A stretch of DNA of 25,197 nt from the NCBI GenBank assembly GCA_002319965.1, contig DCJQ01000046.1, positions 1 to 25,197 of the forward strand, read 5' to 3'. Origin of the DNA: Megasphaera sp. UBA1696 (GTDB taxonomy: Bacteria > Bacillota > Negativicutes > Veillonellales > Megasphaeraceae). A model generated the notes under the pieces. That model ran no database searches. It saw nothing but the letters and a program-made list of their open reading frames with translations, and had not been told where the DNA came from. Of this stretch, positions 7,617 to 15,614 are shown piece after piece; position 1 is the stretch's first letter, and each line of letters opens with the position of its first letter. Position numbers and translations under genes: made by a program.

Positions 7617-8165
7617 TTATTTTGCGAAATAACGAGCCAAGAGGCCATCGAAGACACGGCCGTGACGAGCTTCGTCTTTAGCCATTTCATGGACCGTATC
7701 GTGGATTGCGTCGAGGTTGAGCTGTTTGGCAAGGGTTGCCAATTCTTTTTTACCAGCGCAGGCACCCTGTTCAGCAGCTGCACGCAGTTCGAGGTTTTTC
7801 TTCGTATCCGGGGTAACGACTTCACCGAGGAGTTCAGCAAATTTAGCGGCGTGTTCAGCTTCTTCAAAAGCGATGCGTTTGTAAGCTTCAGCAACTTCCG
7901 GATAGCCCTGGCGGTCAGCAACACGGCTCATAGCGAGGTACATGCCGACTTCACTGCATTCGCCGGTAAAGTTGAGATGGAGGCCTTCGATAATGCGTTC
8001 GTCAACGCCTTCAGCGACACCTACGCGATGTTCGTCTGCATATTCTTTAACGCCGGCAACGAGTTCTGTGAACTTCGATTTCGGAGCGCCGCACTGAGGA
8101 CACTTTTCCGGAGCTTCCGTACCTTCATAAACAAAACCGCAGATGCTGCATACAAATTTTTTCAT
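7617..8165 (-). CDS. Rubrerythrin with N-terminal rubredoxin domain (reverse rubrerythrin)
   Basis: Rubrerythrins are non-haem di-iron peroxidases that detoxify hydrogen peroxide in anaerobes. The 182-residue protein has the rubredoxin domain first (C6, C9, C22, C25 in two CxxC-type knuckles) and then a ferritin-like four-helix domain with di-iron motifs EEAEH and DEARH. This is the reverse of the classical domain order. Two adjacent ATG codons exist (8168 and 8165); CAGGAGG is 5 and 8 bases away, and the second matches the family N-terminus MKKFVC. It has its own strong promoter, an operator-like repeat at the transcription start, and a terminator, so it is a regulated single-gene unit. Confidence 0.93.
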   Translation of the reverse strand: MKKFVCSICGFVYEGTEAPEKCPQCGAPKSKFTELVAGVKEYADEHRVGVAEGVDERIIEGLHLNFTGECSEVGMYLAMSRVADRQGYPEVAEAYKRIAFEEAEHAAKFAELLGEVVTPDTKKNLELRAAAEQGACAGKKELATLAKQLNLDAIHDTVHEMAKDEARHGRVFDGLLARYFAK

Positions 8166-8210
8166 CATTCATTCCTCCTGAATTGATTCATGGTTGTATA
8201 TTCATGTAAT

Positions 8211-8237
8211 CGTAACAAATAGAACGTATTTGTTACG
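8211..8237. promoter_or_regulatory. Operator-like inverted repeat at the rubrerythrin transcription start
   Basis: CGTAACAAATA (8211-8221), five bases, then the exact complement TATTTGTTACG (8227-8237). It covers the predicted +1 region of the minus-strand promoter, the expected position for a repressor site. The regulator is not identified. Confidence 0.6.
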
Positions 8238-8242
8238 GAATT

Positions 8243-8271
8243 ATTATAACAAAGGGACCGGGCAAAATCAA
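8243..8271 (-). promoter_or_regulatory. Promoter of the rubrerythrin gene
   Basis: On the minus strand TTGATT (8271-8266) and TATAAT (8248-8243) are separated by 17 bases. The leader to the start codon is about 70 bases. Confidence 0.75.
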
Positions 8272-8351
8272 GGATAATTTGTAAATAATTTTAATTGATA
8301 AGCGTTATTGATTAAAAGATAAAAGCTGAAGGACAGAGAAAAAGCCTTTTA

Positions 8352-8380
8352 TTGCATTTTATACATCAGTCTTATATAAT
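8352..8380 (+). promoter_or_regulatory. Promoter of the envelope gene pair
   Basis: TTGCAT (8352-8357) and TATAAT (8375-8380) with 17-base spacing. A short dyad GGATA-G-TATCC (8383-8393) lies at the predicted start site. The leader is about 67 bases. Confidence 0.7.
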
Positions 8381-8453
8381 AAGGATAGTATCCATAAAAC
8401 AGAGAACGATGCCGTTCGTATATAGATGTAAATTTTTACGTGGAGGTACGCCT

Positions 8454-9617
8454 ATGTGGAATAAAAAAGTTTCTTGCCTGTTAGCCGTGCTGGCCCTGTG
8501 CGGTACCATGGCTGCCGGTGCAGCAGATTATACGGTTTTGGAAAAGGCCGATAAAGTAGAAACGACGATTTACGGGACGACCCAGACGGGTTCCTTGAAT
8601 GAACGGATTGCGTCGGTCGATAAACTGCTCAACGGAAAGTCAACCGTTTCCGGCAGTTTACAGGACAAAGCCAATTCGTTATATAAAGATGTATACGGTA
8701 ACTCCGGGGCCGATTTATCCCTGCTCACGGCGGTTAACCTCCTGCAGTGGCAGTACTCCGGACAGATTACGGCAGAACCGATTTTAGTCCGTGTCGAATC
8801 GATGGAACAGGATATTGACGGCAAGGTCATGACCGGTTCTTTGGAAGGGCGGGTCATGGCTCTTCGTCGGGCACTCCTGGGCAATACGAAATATATTTCT
8901 CAGCGAGTTATCATCCCGGCCAATATGGTAGTTACCATGACCAATCTTGATGAACTCAACTCAAAGACGATTCAAGAAGGCGATGTCGTACGCTTTACCG
9001 TTTCTGATGACGTCCTCGTCGGCGATGTCATTGCCATTCCCCGCGGCATGGAAGTAAACGGGACGGTTACCAAAGCCCGTAAATCAGGCCGCTTTGGTAA
9101 GGACGGCAAAATCGAAATTATGTACGACCACGTTCGCGCAGCGGACGGTTCGCCCGTGGCCCTTATGGTCGGCGACAAGACCAAGGATCAATATAAACGG
9201 ACGGCCGGTGCCGTCGGCGCTTCGGCTGCCGGTGCCGTCATCTTAGGCCCTGTCGGCTTAGTCGGCGGTCTCTTTGTCCACGGCAATGAAGTCGATATCC
9301 CGGCCGGAACGACGATGTATGCTGAAACGAAGGAAAATACAGAAGTCGTCGGTTTTAAGGAAAACGGTGTCATGGACGACATGGAAACGGCCGATATGGC
9401 GGCCAGTGGTGTAACCGTTCCGTCGTTCAATCCCGTCAGTGACAGCGATGTTGATGACAGTGCAGATGCCGAACATGACGGGGACAGCAGTGAAGGTGAT
9501 TTGCAGGCCGGCCTCAAAGCAGGGACGGTAACGCCTGTCGATTTAGAAAATACCGGCCACGATGATGAAACAGTCGTCAAGATTCAATCGAATACAGCAG
9601 GTGACGCGAATGAATAA
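8454..9617 (+). CDS. Exported envelope protein with GSL repeats and glycine-rich segment
   Basis: The 387-residue product is not assigned to a named family. Residues 1-23 form a signal peptide (cleavage near AGA-A; LALC is not a proper lipobox). Two similar blocks follow, at about 34-61 and 114-143, each with a Val-Glu start, a TGSL core and a terminal LLNG/LLG, with a weaker GSL copy at 66-82. Residues 150-245 resemble a beta-rich domain with IPRGMEVNGTV. A glycine-zipper-like hydrophobic stretch spans 250-276, and the C-terminal 80 residues are very acidic (Asp, Glu, Ser). GGAGGT precedes ATG 8454; upstream ATGs lack a binding site. It overlaps the LptD-like gene, suggesting an outer-membrane or periplasmic role. 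Confidence 0.8.
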   Translation: MWNKKVSCLLAVLALCGTMAAGAADYTVLEKADKVETTIYGTTQTGSLNERIASVDKLLNGKSTVSGSLQDKANSLYKDVYGNSGADLSLLTAVNLLQWQYSGQITAEPILVRVESMEQDIDGKVMTGSLEGRVMALRRALLGNTKYISQRVIIPANMVVTMTNLDELNSKTIQEGDVVRFTVSDDVLVGDVIAIPRGMEVNGTVTKARKSGRFGKDGKIEIMYDHVRAADGSPVALMVGDKTKDQYKRTAGAVGASAAGAVILGPVGLVGGLFVHGNEVDIPAGTTMYAETKENTEVVGFKENGVMDDMETADMAASGVTVPSFNPVSDSDVDDSADAEHDGDSSEGDLQAGLKAGTVTPVDLENTGHDDETVVKIQSNTAGDANE

Positions 9618-11112
9618 AACATGGACAGCGGCAATGGTCGCTGCCTTGCTGCCGCTGACCTTTTCGATCAGGGCAGCCGATACGGATCAACTTTATACCG
9701 ATAAGACGATGGCCGTTCCGGTGACGGAAAAGACGATTATTCCCGTTGATTTGGACCAGGCAGCGACCGCTCAGGATGTCGTCCTGCCTCAGCAGCCGGT
9801 CCATATGACGGCCGATAACCTTTTAGTCCGCAATTCCGATGGATATGTGAAAAGCCGGGGCAATGTCGATATTCAGCAGGGGATGGAAGAAGTCCATGCG
9901 AATTATGTCGAAGGCAATACCAATACCGGCATTTATCATACGACAGGTCCCGTCGTCTATGTCAACGAGACGAACGCCTTGACGGGCAAAGATGTCACCT
10001 ATAACAGTAAGACCAGCAGCATGAACATGGATAACATCGAAGGCTTTATCGGCCCGACGACGTATATTCGCGGTACCGATGCCGAAATGTACGACAATAT
10101 CGGCTATGTAAAGCACGGCCTCATTACGACGCCTCATGCCGTCGCCAAGACGCCGGACTATTACATTACCGGTGACGATATCCGCATTTATCCCGGCGAA
10201 AAGTTTACGTCTGAAAATACAGCGCTGTGGTTTAAGCACGTCCGCCTGTTTACGTATGGCCATTACGAAGGCCGCCTCGATAATCGACAGAATACGCGGC
10301 CTTATCTTTTCACCTTGCTGCCCCGTCCGACCTATAACAGTGACGATGGTTTTGGCGTCAGAGGCTATGCCGACATACCCCTCAATGAGTCCGGTGATCT
10401 GAGCTTCTATGCCAGCTATGCCTTGACCACGAAGAATGGTTTCAAGCCGGCCGCCCGGATCCAGAAGAATACCAAAATAGGGACCTTCCGCTTCGGTTAC
10501 AGCCAGGAAGAAAGTACCGATAACGACGATAATATCTGGGCTACGAAATGGCCGGAACTCGAGTATTTCGCGCCTCGCATCAACCTTGGCTCGACGGGGA
10601 TATACATCGATTCCAGAGCCAGTTGGGGCCGCTGGGCCGAAGACGGCGTCAAGACCGGCACTCATAAGGGGTTCCGGACGGAAATCACTCACGTTCCCAT
10701 TCACTTGTGGACCAAGGCGAACCTCCGGTTCTTTGCCGGCTACCGTAAAGACTTGTACTCGACCAAAGATGCCCAGCGCCGCGATCCTTATTCAGGGGTC
10801 ATTCTTAACCAAGGCATCAACGATCGTCTGTGGACCAGTTTCTGGTATAAGAAGCATAATGTCAGCGGCTATACGCCGTATCGCTTTGATACCCTGGACA
10901 AGCCGCGACAGAAAGGTTTTTCCGTCGGATATGTCTTGACCCCGCGGGATACGGTCATTTTCTCCTTGGCTCAGAATCTCGATAACAATGATATTGCAAC
11001 CCGCAATTATACGTGGGTCCGCGACCTACACTCTTTTATCGCCATCATTACCTACAAGCAGGTCGAAAAAGAGTGGCAAGTTAAGGTGCAGGCTAAGGAC
11101 TTTGACTTGTAA
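9610..11112 (+). CDS. LptD-like outer membrane protein (OstA domain plus beta-barrel)
   Basis: The 500-residue protein has a signal peptide (1-22, before AADTDQ), an OstA/LptA-type region (about 63-190, with MTADNLLVRNSDGYVKSRG and repeated short beta-strands ending GPVVYV and GKDVTYN), and a C-terminal half rich in alternating aromatic residues typical of a beta-barrel, ending DFDL. In diderm bacteria LptD inserts lipopolysaccharide into the outer leaflet. It is shorter than the proteobacterial protein (about 780), as expected if the barrel is smaller. The start codon lies 8 bases inside the previous gene, with AGGTGA 5 bases upstream, so the two are co-translated. A non-LptD OstA-domain barrel is the main alternative. 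Confidence 0.7.
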   Translation: MNKTWTAAMVAALLPLTFSIRAADTDQLYTDKTMAVPVTEKTIIPVDLDQAATAQDVVLPQQPVHMTADNLLVRNSDGYVKSRGNVDIQQGMEEVHANYVEGNTNTGIYHTTGPVVYVNETNALTGKDVTYNSKTSSMNMDNIEGFIGPTTYIRGTDAEMYDNIGYVKHGLITTPHAVAKTPDYYITGDDIRIYPGEKFTSENTALWFKHVRLFTYGHYEGRLDNRQNTRPYLFTLLPRPTYNSDDGFGVRGYADIPLNESGDLSFYASYALTTKNGFKPAARIQKNTKIGTFRFGYSQEESTDNDDNIWATKWPELEYFAPRINLGSTGIYIDSRASWGRWAEDGVKTGTHKGFRTEITHVPIHLWTKANLRFFAGYRKDLYSTKDAQRRDPYSGVILNQGINDRLWTSFWYKKHNVSGYTPYRFDTLDKPRQKGFSVGYVLTPRDTVIFSLAQNLDNNDIATRNYTWVRDLHSFIAIITYKQVEKEWQVKVQAKDFDL

Positions 11113-11135
11113 GATATTGAAGTAAAAAGCTATAG

Positions 11136-11170
11136 AGGGGGACTGTCCGATGAAGGCAGTCCCTTTATTT
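11136..11170 (+). terminator. Terminator after the LptD-like gene
   Basis: Stem AGGGGGACTG (11136-11145) with CAGTCCCTTT (11157-11166), including two G-T wobbles, followed by a T-rich tail. Confidence 0.7.
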
Positions 11171-11174
11171 GTAG

Positions 11175-11191
11175 TTTTACGGTAATTTTAC
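11175..11191 (+). promoter_or_regulatory. Candidate Pho box upstream of phoP
   Basis: Two direct TTTTAC repeats (11175-11180 and 11186-11191) are spaced 11 bases start to start, one helical turn, as in binding sites for PhoP/PhoB-type regulators. They lie 24 bases upstream of a TATAAT -10 (11215-11220). Similar repeats precede pstS. Confidence 0.5.
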
Positions 11192-11214
11192 AGCCGATTT
11201 TCTCGCGATTAGGT

Positions 11215-11220
11215 TATAAT
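11215..11220 (+). promoter_or_regulatory. -10 element of the phoPR promoter
   Basis: TATAAT with no recognisable -35, consistent with an activator-dependent promoter; 45 bases before the phoP start codon. Confidence 0.5.
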
Positions 11221-11265
11221 AAATATAAAATAGCCTTATTGTTTTTATGAAAGGAATGTGTTCCT

Positions 11266-11949
11266 ATGCCTTTGATTTACTGTGTGGAAGATGATGAAAA
11301 TATCCGTGAACTCGTCGGTTATGCCTTGCGCAGTCAGGATTTTGAGGTAGAAACCTTTGCCGACAGCCGGGAATTTTGGCCGGCTCTTGAAAATCGGATG
11401 CCGGCCCTGTTGCTGCTCGATATCATGATGCCCGGCGAAAGCGGCAATGACATCCTCGACAAACTGCATAAATCGCCGCAGTATAAGTCTCTGCCGGTCA
11501 TTATGCTGACGGCCAAGACCAGCGAATATGATATCGTCAAAGGCCTCGACGGCGGTGCCGACGATTACGTCTGCAAACCTTTTGGGATTGTCGAGCTCAT
11601 TTCCCGTATCCGCGCCGTCCTGCGCCGGTCGACACGACAGAGTACGGAAACCAACGTCTATACCTATGGCTTGGTAACCCTCGATCAGGAAAAACATACC
11701 GTTTCTGTCGACGGCAAGCCCTGTCATCTGACCGTCAAGGAGTTTGAACTTCTCAGGTACCTTTTGGTCAATACGGACATCGTTTTGAAACGAGAACAGA
11801 TCATGGAAGCCGTTTGGGGATTCACCTATGAAGGGGAAAGCAGGACCATCGACATGCATATTAAGAGCCTGCGGCAGAAACTCGGCGACGGCGGCAAGAT
11901 TATACATACCGTTCGCGGCGTAGGCTATGTCATCGGAGGCGGCCTATGA
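11266..11949 (+). CDS. phoP: Phosphate response regulator PhoP/PhoB (OmpR family)
   Basis: The 227-residue protein is a two-domain OmpR-family regulator. The receiver domain has the acidic pocket E8-D9-D10, phospho-acceptor D52 in LLLLDIMMPG, T82 and K104 of CKPF; the C-terminal winged helix contains LTVKEFELLRYL and the DNA-contacting RTIDMHIKSLRQKL, ending RGVGYVI. It should activate phosphate-starvation genes when phosphorylated by the adjacent kinase. AAGGA is 10 bases upstream of the ATG. Its end overlaps the kinase gene by 4 bases (ATGA). The phosphate role rests on the pst genes directly downstream and on the Pho-box-like repeats in front of both units. Confidence 0.88.
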   Translation: MPLIYCVEDDENIRELVGYALRSQDFEVETFADSREFWPALENRMPALLLLDIMMPGESGNDILDKLHKSPQYKSLPVIMLTAKTSEYDIVKGLDGGADDYVCKPFGIVELISRIRAVLRRSTRQSTETNVYTYGLVTLDQEKHTVSVDGKPCHLTVKEFELLRYLLVNTDIVLKREQIMEAVWGFTYEGESRTIDMHIKSLRQKLGDGGKIIHTVRGVGYVIGGGL

Positions 11950-13646
11950 AGCGTAAGGTCTATGCCAGCCTGCTGGTCATGGGGCTGGCCTGCATGGCCG
12001 TCACGCTGCTCATATCGACTTGGTTTTTTTGGAACTCTACGCAACGCCAAATCCAGCAGGAATTGGAAATGACGATGAACGTCGTCGAAACGACGATTGA
12101 AGAAGGCAATGATACGACGCTGTATCTGCAAAAAATGGGCTTTCATAATAATGACGGCCTGCGCATTACCTGGATCAGTACGTATGGTGTCGTCCTCTTT
12201 GAATCAGATTATGATAAGGGCGTCATGGAAAATCATTTAGAACGTCCTGAGGTAAGAGCCGCTATTGCCAATGGGGAAGGCATGGCCGTCCGTGATTCGC
12301 AGACGGTCTCTAAGGCCTTGTACTACTATGCCAAGCGATTGCCTGACGGAACGATTTTACGGGTCAGTCTCGAGCGGGATACCTTTTATGCCCACTTCTT
12401 GAATCTCCTTCCTTGGACCCTGCTTCTCTTAGGCCTGTCAGCCCTGGCCTGTGTCAGAGCATCGCGTATTCTGACCGCCAGTCTCCTCAGTCCTTTGCGG
12501 CAGACGGCACTTTTTATTCGCCAAATCAATGATGTCAACGTTAAGATGACGGAGCCGCCGTCTGTCGATCATGAGCTGCAGCCTTTGGTCGATAAGATTT
12601 TCTTCCAAAGTCAGACCATTACCGATAACCTGCGAAGTTTGGAGCAGCAGCGAAACATGATGCGCCTTATCATGGAAAACCTTCAGGAAGGCGTCATCCT
12701 GACCGACAAATCTTATGGCATTGCCGGCCTCAATTTAAGGGCGGCTCACTTTTTAGGGGCCGATCATACCCAGGCGCTGCTGCAGCGCAACTTAAAGGAA
12801 CTCATGCCCGACGCGCCGTGGAGCCATTTACAGCATTTAGAAGGGGTCTGCGAAGAAAAGTTGATCCGAGCGGACCGCCGCTATCTCTTGACGATTCAGC
12901 CGGTCTATAAAGACGATGATTTTTATGGGATGCTGTTTATCGTCGACGACGTGACGGAACAAGAACGGCGGGAACAGCTGCGGCGGGAATTTACGTCTAA
13001 CGTGTCCCACGAATTAAAGACGCCCCTTACGTCGATCAGCGGCTTTGCCGAAGTGCTGTCGACGGGGATCTGCACCAATAAAGACGATATCGTCCATTTT
13101 GGTACCCTCATTCGCAAAGAAGCCCTGCGCCTATTGCAGATGATTGAAGAAATCATGCACCTGGCCCGCATCGAAGACGGTAAACGCCAGATAAAGATGG
13201 AAGACGTAGATCTTCGCGAACTCATTCAGGAAATCGTCGAATTTATGGAACCGGTCCTCATGGAGAAAAAGGTAACTATCCATTGTACGATGGATGATAC
13301 GACGATTCTGGGCGACCGCGGTCTGTGTCGGGAACTCATTATGAACCTCCTCGACAATGCCGTGAAGTACAACCGCCCGGGCGGTCACGTCTACGTTACC
13401 GTCCGCCATGACGGTCACCGTGCCGTTTTGATCGTTCGCGACACGGGAATCGGCATTCCGGAAGATAAGCAGAAGCGAGTATTCGAACGCTTTTACCGTG
13501 CTGACTCCAGTCGCTCTCAGAAAATCAAGGGTACCGGCCTCGGCCTTGCTATCGTCAAACACATTGTCGAACAGCATCACGGTACGATTGCCCTTACCAG
13601 TAAAGAAAACGAAGGAACTGAAATCACCATTACCTTCCAGGCCTGA
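11946..13646 (+). CDS. phoR: Phosphate sensor histidine kinase PhoR
   Basis: The 566-residue membrane kinase has a first membrane helix (about 8-28), an extracytoplasmic sensor region (about 30-150), a second helix (152-172), a HAMP-like linker, a PAS domain (about 240-335), the phospho-acceptor H355 in VSHELKTPLTS, N box ELIMNLLDNAVKYN, G1 DTGIGIP, F box FERFYRADSSRS and G2 GTGLGLAI. This layout is that of the Gram-positive PhoR/WalK type. The start has GGAGG 6 bases upstream within phoP, so the two are coupled. The 3' end is part of a long hairpin that may terminate the phoPR transcript before pstS. Confidence 0.9.
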   Translation: MKRKVYASLLVMGLACMAVTLLISTWFFWNSTQRQIQQELEMTMNVVETTIEEGNDTTLYLQKMGFHNNDGLRITWISTYGVVLFESDYDKGVMENHLERPEVRAAIANGEGMAVRDSQTVSKALYYYAKRLPDGTILRVSLERDTFYAHFLNLLPWTLLLLGLSALACVRASRILTASLLSPLRQTALFIRQINDVNVKMTEPPSVDHELQPLVDKIFFQSQTITDNLRSLEQQRNMMRLIMENLQEGVILTDKSYGIAGLNLRAAHFLGADHTQALLQRNLKELMPDAPWSHLQHLEGVCEEKLIRADRRYLLTIQPVYKDDDFYGMLFIVDDVTEQERREQLRREFTSNVSHELKTPLTSISGFAEVLSTGICTNKDDIVHFGTLIRKEALRLLQMIEEIMHLARIEDGKRQIKMEDVDLRELIQEIVEFMEPVLMEKKVTIHCTMDDTTILGDRGLCRELIMNLLDNAVKYNRPGGHVYVTVRHDGHRAVLIVRDTGIGIPEDKQKRVFERFYRADSSRSQKIKGTGLGLAIVKHIVEQHHGTIALTSKENEGTEITITFQA

Positions 13647-13677
13647 TCAGGCCTGGCGGGGAGTGGTGATTTTTTTA
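13621..13677 (+). terminator. Hairpin terminator overlapping the phoR end
   Basis: Outer arms AAATCACCA (13621-13629) and TGGTGATTT (13664-13672) enclose a 20-base perfect palindrome CCAGGCCTGATCAGGCCTGG (13637-13656) that contains the phoR stop codon. A run of T residues follows, overlapping the first TTTTAC repeat of the pstS Pho box. Confidence 0.6.
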
Positions 13678-13711
13678 CAATATTTTACAATACATACATC
13701 CAAACCTTACA
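13673..13711 (+). promoter_or_regulatory. Candidate Pho box array upstream of pstS
   Basis: TTTTAC repeats at 13673-13678 and 13683-13688, and CCTTACA at 13705-13711, fall on a spacing of about 10-11 bases (the third two turns from the second). The array ends 79 bases before the pstS start; a possible -10 (TAGGAT, 13721-13726) follows. This fits activation by the PhoP encoded just upstream. Confidence 0.55.
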
Positions 13712-13789
13712 TCCTGTTGATAGGATAAGACTGTATTCAGAATCAGGAACATCTTTCAGATTCTTTTATTTAAAGGAGAGGATTTCGTT

Positions 13790-14671
13790 ATGAAGTTGAA
13801 AAAATTAGTTCTCATCGCTTTGGCAGCCACTATGGCTATTGGCGTCGCTGGTTGCGGAAGTCAGCAGCAGAGTAGTGATTCGTCAAAACAAGCGAGCGTT
13901 TCCGGAAGTATTACTGGCTCTGGTTCTTCGGCCTTGCTGCCTTTAGTTAAAGACGCAGCTGAAAAATTCAAGGCAACGAACAAAGACGTCACCATTACCC
14001 TCAATGCCGGCGGTTCCGGTACGGGTCTGAAACAGGTTTCTGATGGTTCTGTTGATATGGGGAACTCCGACGTACCGGCCGAAACGAAACTCGATAAAGA
14101 AAAAGCCGACAAATTGGAAGACCACAAAGTCGCTGTTATGACCGTTGCTACGATCATCAATAAAGACGTAGGCGTTAAAAACTTGACGCGTCAGCAGCTG
14201 CAGGACATCTTCACGGCTAAAGTTACGAACTGGAAAGATGTTGGCGGTCAGGATATGCCGATCGTATTGGTAACGCGTCCGAAGACCTCCGGTACACGCG
14301 CACTCTTCCAGAAATATGCTATCAACGGTGCTGAAGAAGCCGACAACAAATCCCTTGAAACGGATAACTCCGGCATTCTGATTCAGAGCGTTTCCCAGAA
14401 CCCCGGTGCTATTGGCTATGTCGCATTGCCGTACTTGCTGAACAATGATTCCGTCGGCGTCGTTTCCATCGATGGCGTAGAACCTACTTTGGAAAATACT
14501 TACAACGGTAAATACAGCGTATGGGGCTACGAACATATCTACACGAGCAAAGATCCGAAACCGGCTGTTAAAGCCTTCATCGAATACATCATGGGTGCCG
14601 AATACGGCAAACGTATCGAAGAACTTGGCTACGGCGTAAGCTCGAAGATGCAGACGAAAGAAGTTCATTAA
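13790..14671 (+). CDS. pstS: Phosphate-binding lipoprotein PstS
   Basis: Substrate-binding component of the high-affinity phosphate ABC transporter. The 293-residue precursor has a lipoprotein signal peptide with lipobox VAGC and lipidated C22, then a serine/glutamine linker. Phosphate-binding family motifs are visible: SGSSALLPL near the mature N-terminus, LNAGGSGTGLKQVSDGSVD in the first lobe, and RPKTSGTRALF in the second. AAGGAGAGG precedes the ATG. It is the first gene of pstSCAB-phoU, 18 bases upstream of pstC. Length is typical for Firmicutes PstS. Confidence 0.93.
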   Translation: MKLKKLVLIALAATMAIGVAGCGSQQQSSDSSKQASVSGSITGSGSSALLPLVKDAAEKFKATNKDVTITLNAGGSGTGLKQVSDGSVDMGNSDVPAETKLDKEKADKLEDHKVAVMTVATIINKDVGVKNLTRQQLQDIFTAKVTNWKDVGGQDMPIVLVTRPKTSGTRALFQKYAINGAEEADNKSLETDNSGILIQSVSQNPGAIGYVALPYLLNNDSVGVVSIDGVEPTLENTYNGKYSVWGYEHIYTSKDPKPAVKAFIEYIMGAEYGKRIEELGYGVSSKMQTKEVH

Positions 14672-14689
14672 TTTATTGGAGGAACGGGT

Positions 14690-15613
14690 ATGAATGCAAT
14701 CGAAACGGTGGTCCAAAGGGCCCATCGTAACGAGAAAGCAGCCAAAACGTTCATCACCATTTGCGGCATCGGTATGGCACTGGTGCCGCTTCTCATTGGC
14801 GCTTTTCTCTTTGTTAAAGGTACAGATACGTTTTTCACTTTCGGCCACAGCGTAACGGAATTTCTCTTTTCCGGTCAATGGAAACCGAGCGATACGGCCG
14901 AAGGCGGCGGTCAAGTTGGGGCTGCTATGTTCTTGGCAGGTTCACTGGTTACGTGTCTGCTGGCGTTACTTATTTCCTTGCCCTTCAGCCTGGCCTCGTC
15001 AATCTATATGACTGAAATCGCGACGCCCCAGCGGCGCCGCCTGATTCAGCCGGCTATCGAATTATTTACGGGCATCCCTTCTGTTGTCTATGGCTTTGTC
15101 GGCATGACAGTGCTCATTCCGGCCCTGCGCCATATATTCCCTATGCCTTTCGGTTTTTCCGTATTAGCTGCGGGTATCGTCTTGGCCGTCATGATTTTCC
15201 CGACGATTACGACGATGGCTGCCGACGCAATGGCAGCTGTTCCCAAATCGTGGCGCGAAGCTTCTTACGGCCTCGGCGCGACTCGTTGGGAAACGATTGC
15301 GCACGTCGTTTTGCCGGCTGCTAAGAGCGGTATTTTCACCGGCATTATCCTGGGGCTGGCCCGTGCTTTGGGCGAAGCCCTGGCCGTTGCCATGGTTATC
15401 GGTCAGATGAAAGTCTTCCCGACGTCCTTGTTCCTGCCGGCCAGCACGCTTACGACGGCAATCTCTGCGGATATGGGGGGCGCGATGGAAGGCGGCGAAT
15501 ACAATGCCGCATTGTGGACGATGGCCTTGCTCTTGTTCCTGCTGTCGTTCCTGTTCATTTTTATTATCCACCAGATCAATGCCGCTTCCGAATTAAAAGG
15601 AGGACGGAGTTAA
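14690..15613 (+). CDS. pstC: Phosphate ABC transporter permease PstC
   Basis: One of the two membrane subunits of the phosphate importer. The 307-residue protein has about six membrane segments, the PstC-type GIPSVVYGFVGM motif and the cytoplasmic EAA loop (WREASYGLGATRWETIAHVVLPAA) that docks the PstB ATPase. TTGGAGGAA lies about 7 bases before the ATG, and one base separates its stop from the pstA start. A conserved ARALGEALAVAMV segment supports the call. Confidence 0.93.
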   Translation: MNAIETVVQRAHRNEKAAKTFITICGIGMALVPLLIGAFLFVKGTDTFFTFGHSVTEFLFSGQWKPSDTAEGGGQVGAAMFLAGSLVTCLLALLISLPFSLASSIYMTEIATPQRRRLIQPAIELFTGIPSVVYGFVGMTVLIPALRHIFPMPFGFSVLAAGIVLAVMIFPTITTMAADAMAAVPKSWREASYGLGATRWETIAHVVLPAAKSGIFTGIILGLARALGEALAVAMVIGQMKVFPTSLFLPASTLTTAISADMGGAMEGGEYNAALWTMALLLFLLSFLFIFIIHQINAASELKGGRS

Positions 15614-15614
15614 T

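Noticed and set aside
8241..8250. PerR box near the rubrerythrin promoter
   Set aside because: TTATTATAAC matches only part of the PerR consensus and is explained by the -10 element; the better dyad is the adjacent CGTAACAAATA repeat.
8496..8501. Lipobox LALC in the exported repeat protein
   Set aside because: The residue before the cysteine is leucine, not Gly/Ala/Ser, and a normal signal peptidase site (AGA-A) follows.
9823..10704. 293-residue minus-strand open frame
   Set aside because: It lies wholly inside the LptD-like gene on the opposite strand, with no family motifs; a shadow frame of a GC-rich coding region.
13943..14914. 323-residue minus-strand open frame
   Set aside because: Antisense to pstS and pstC, which are secure; no motif and no ribosome binding site.
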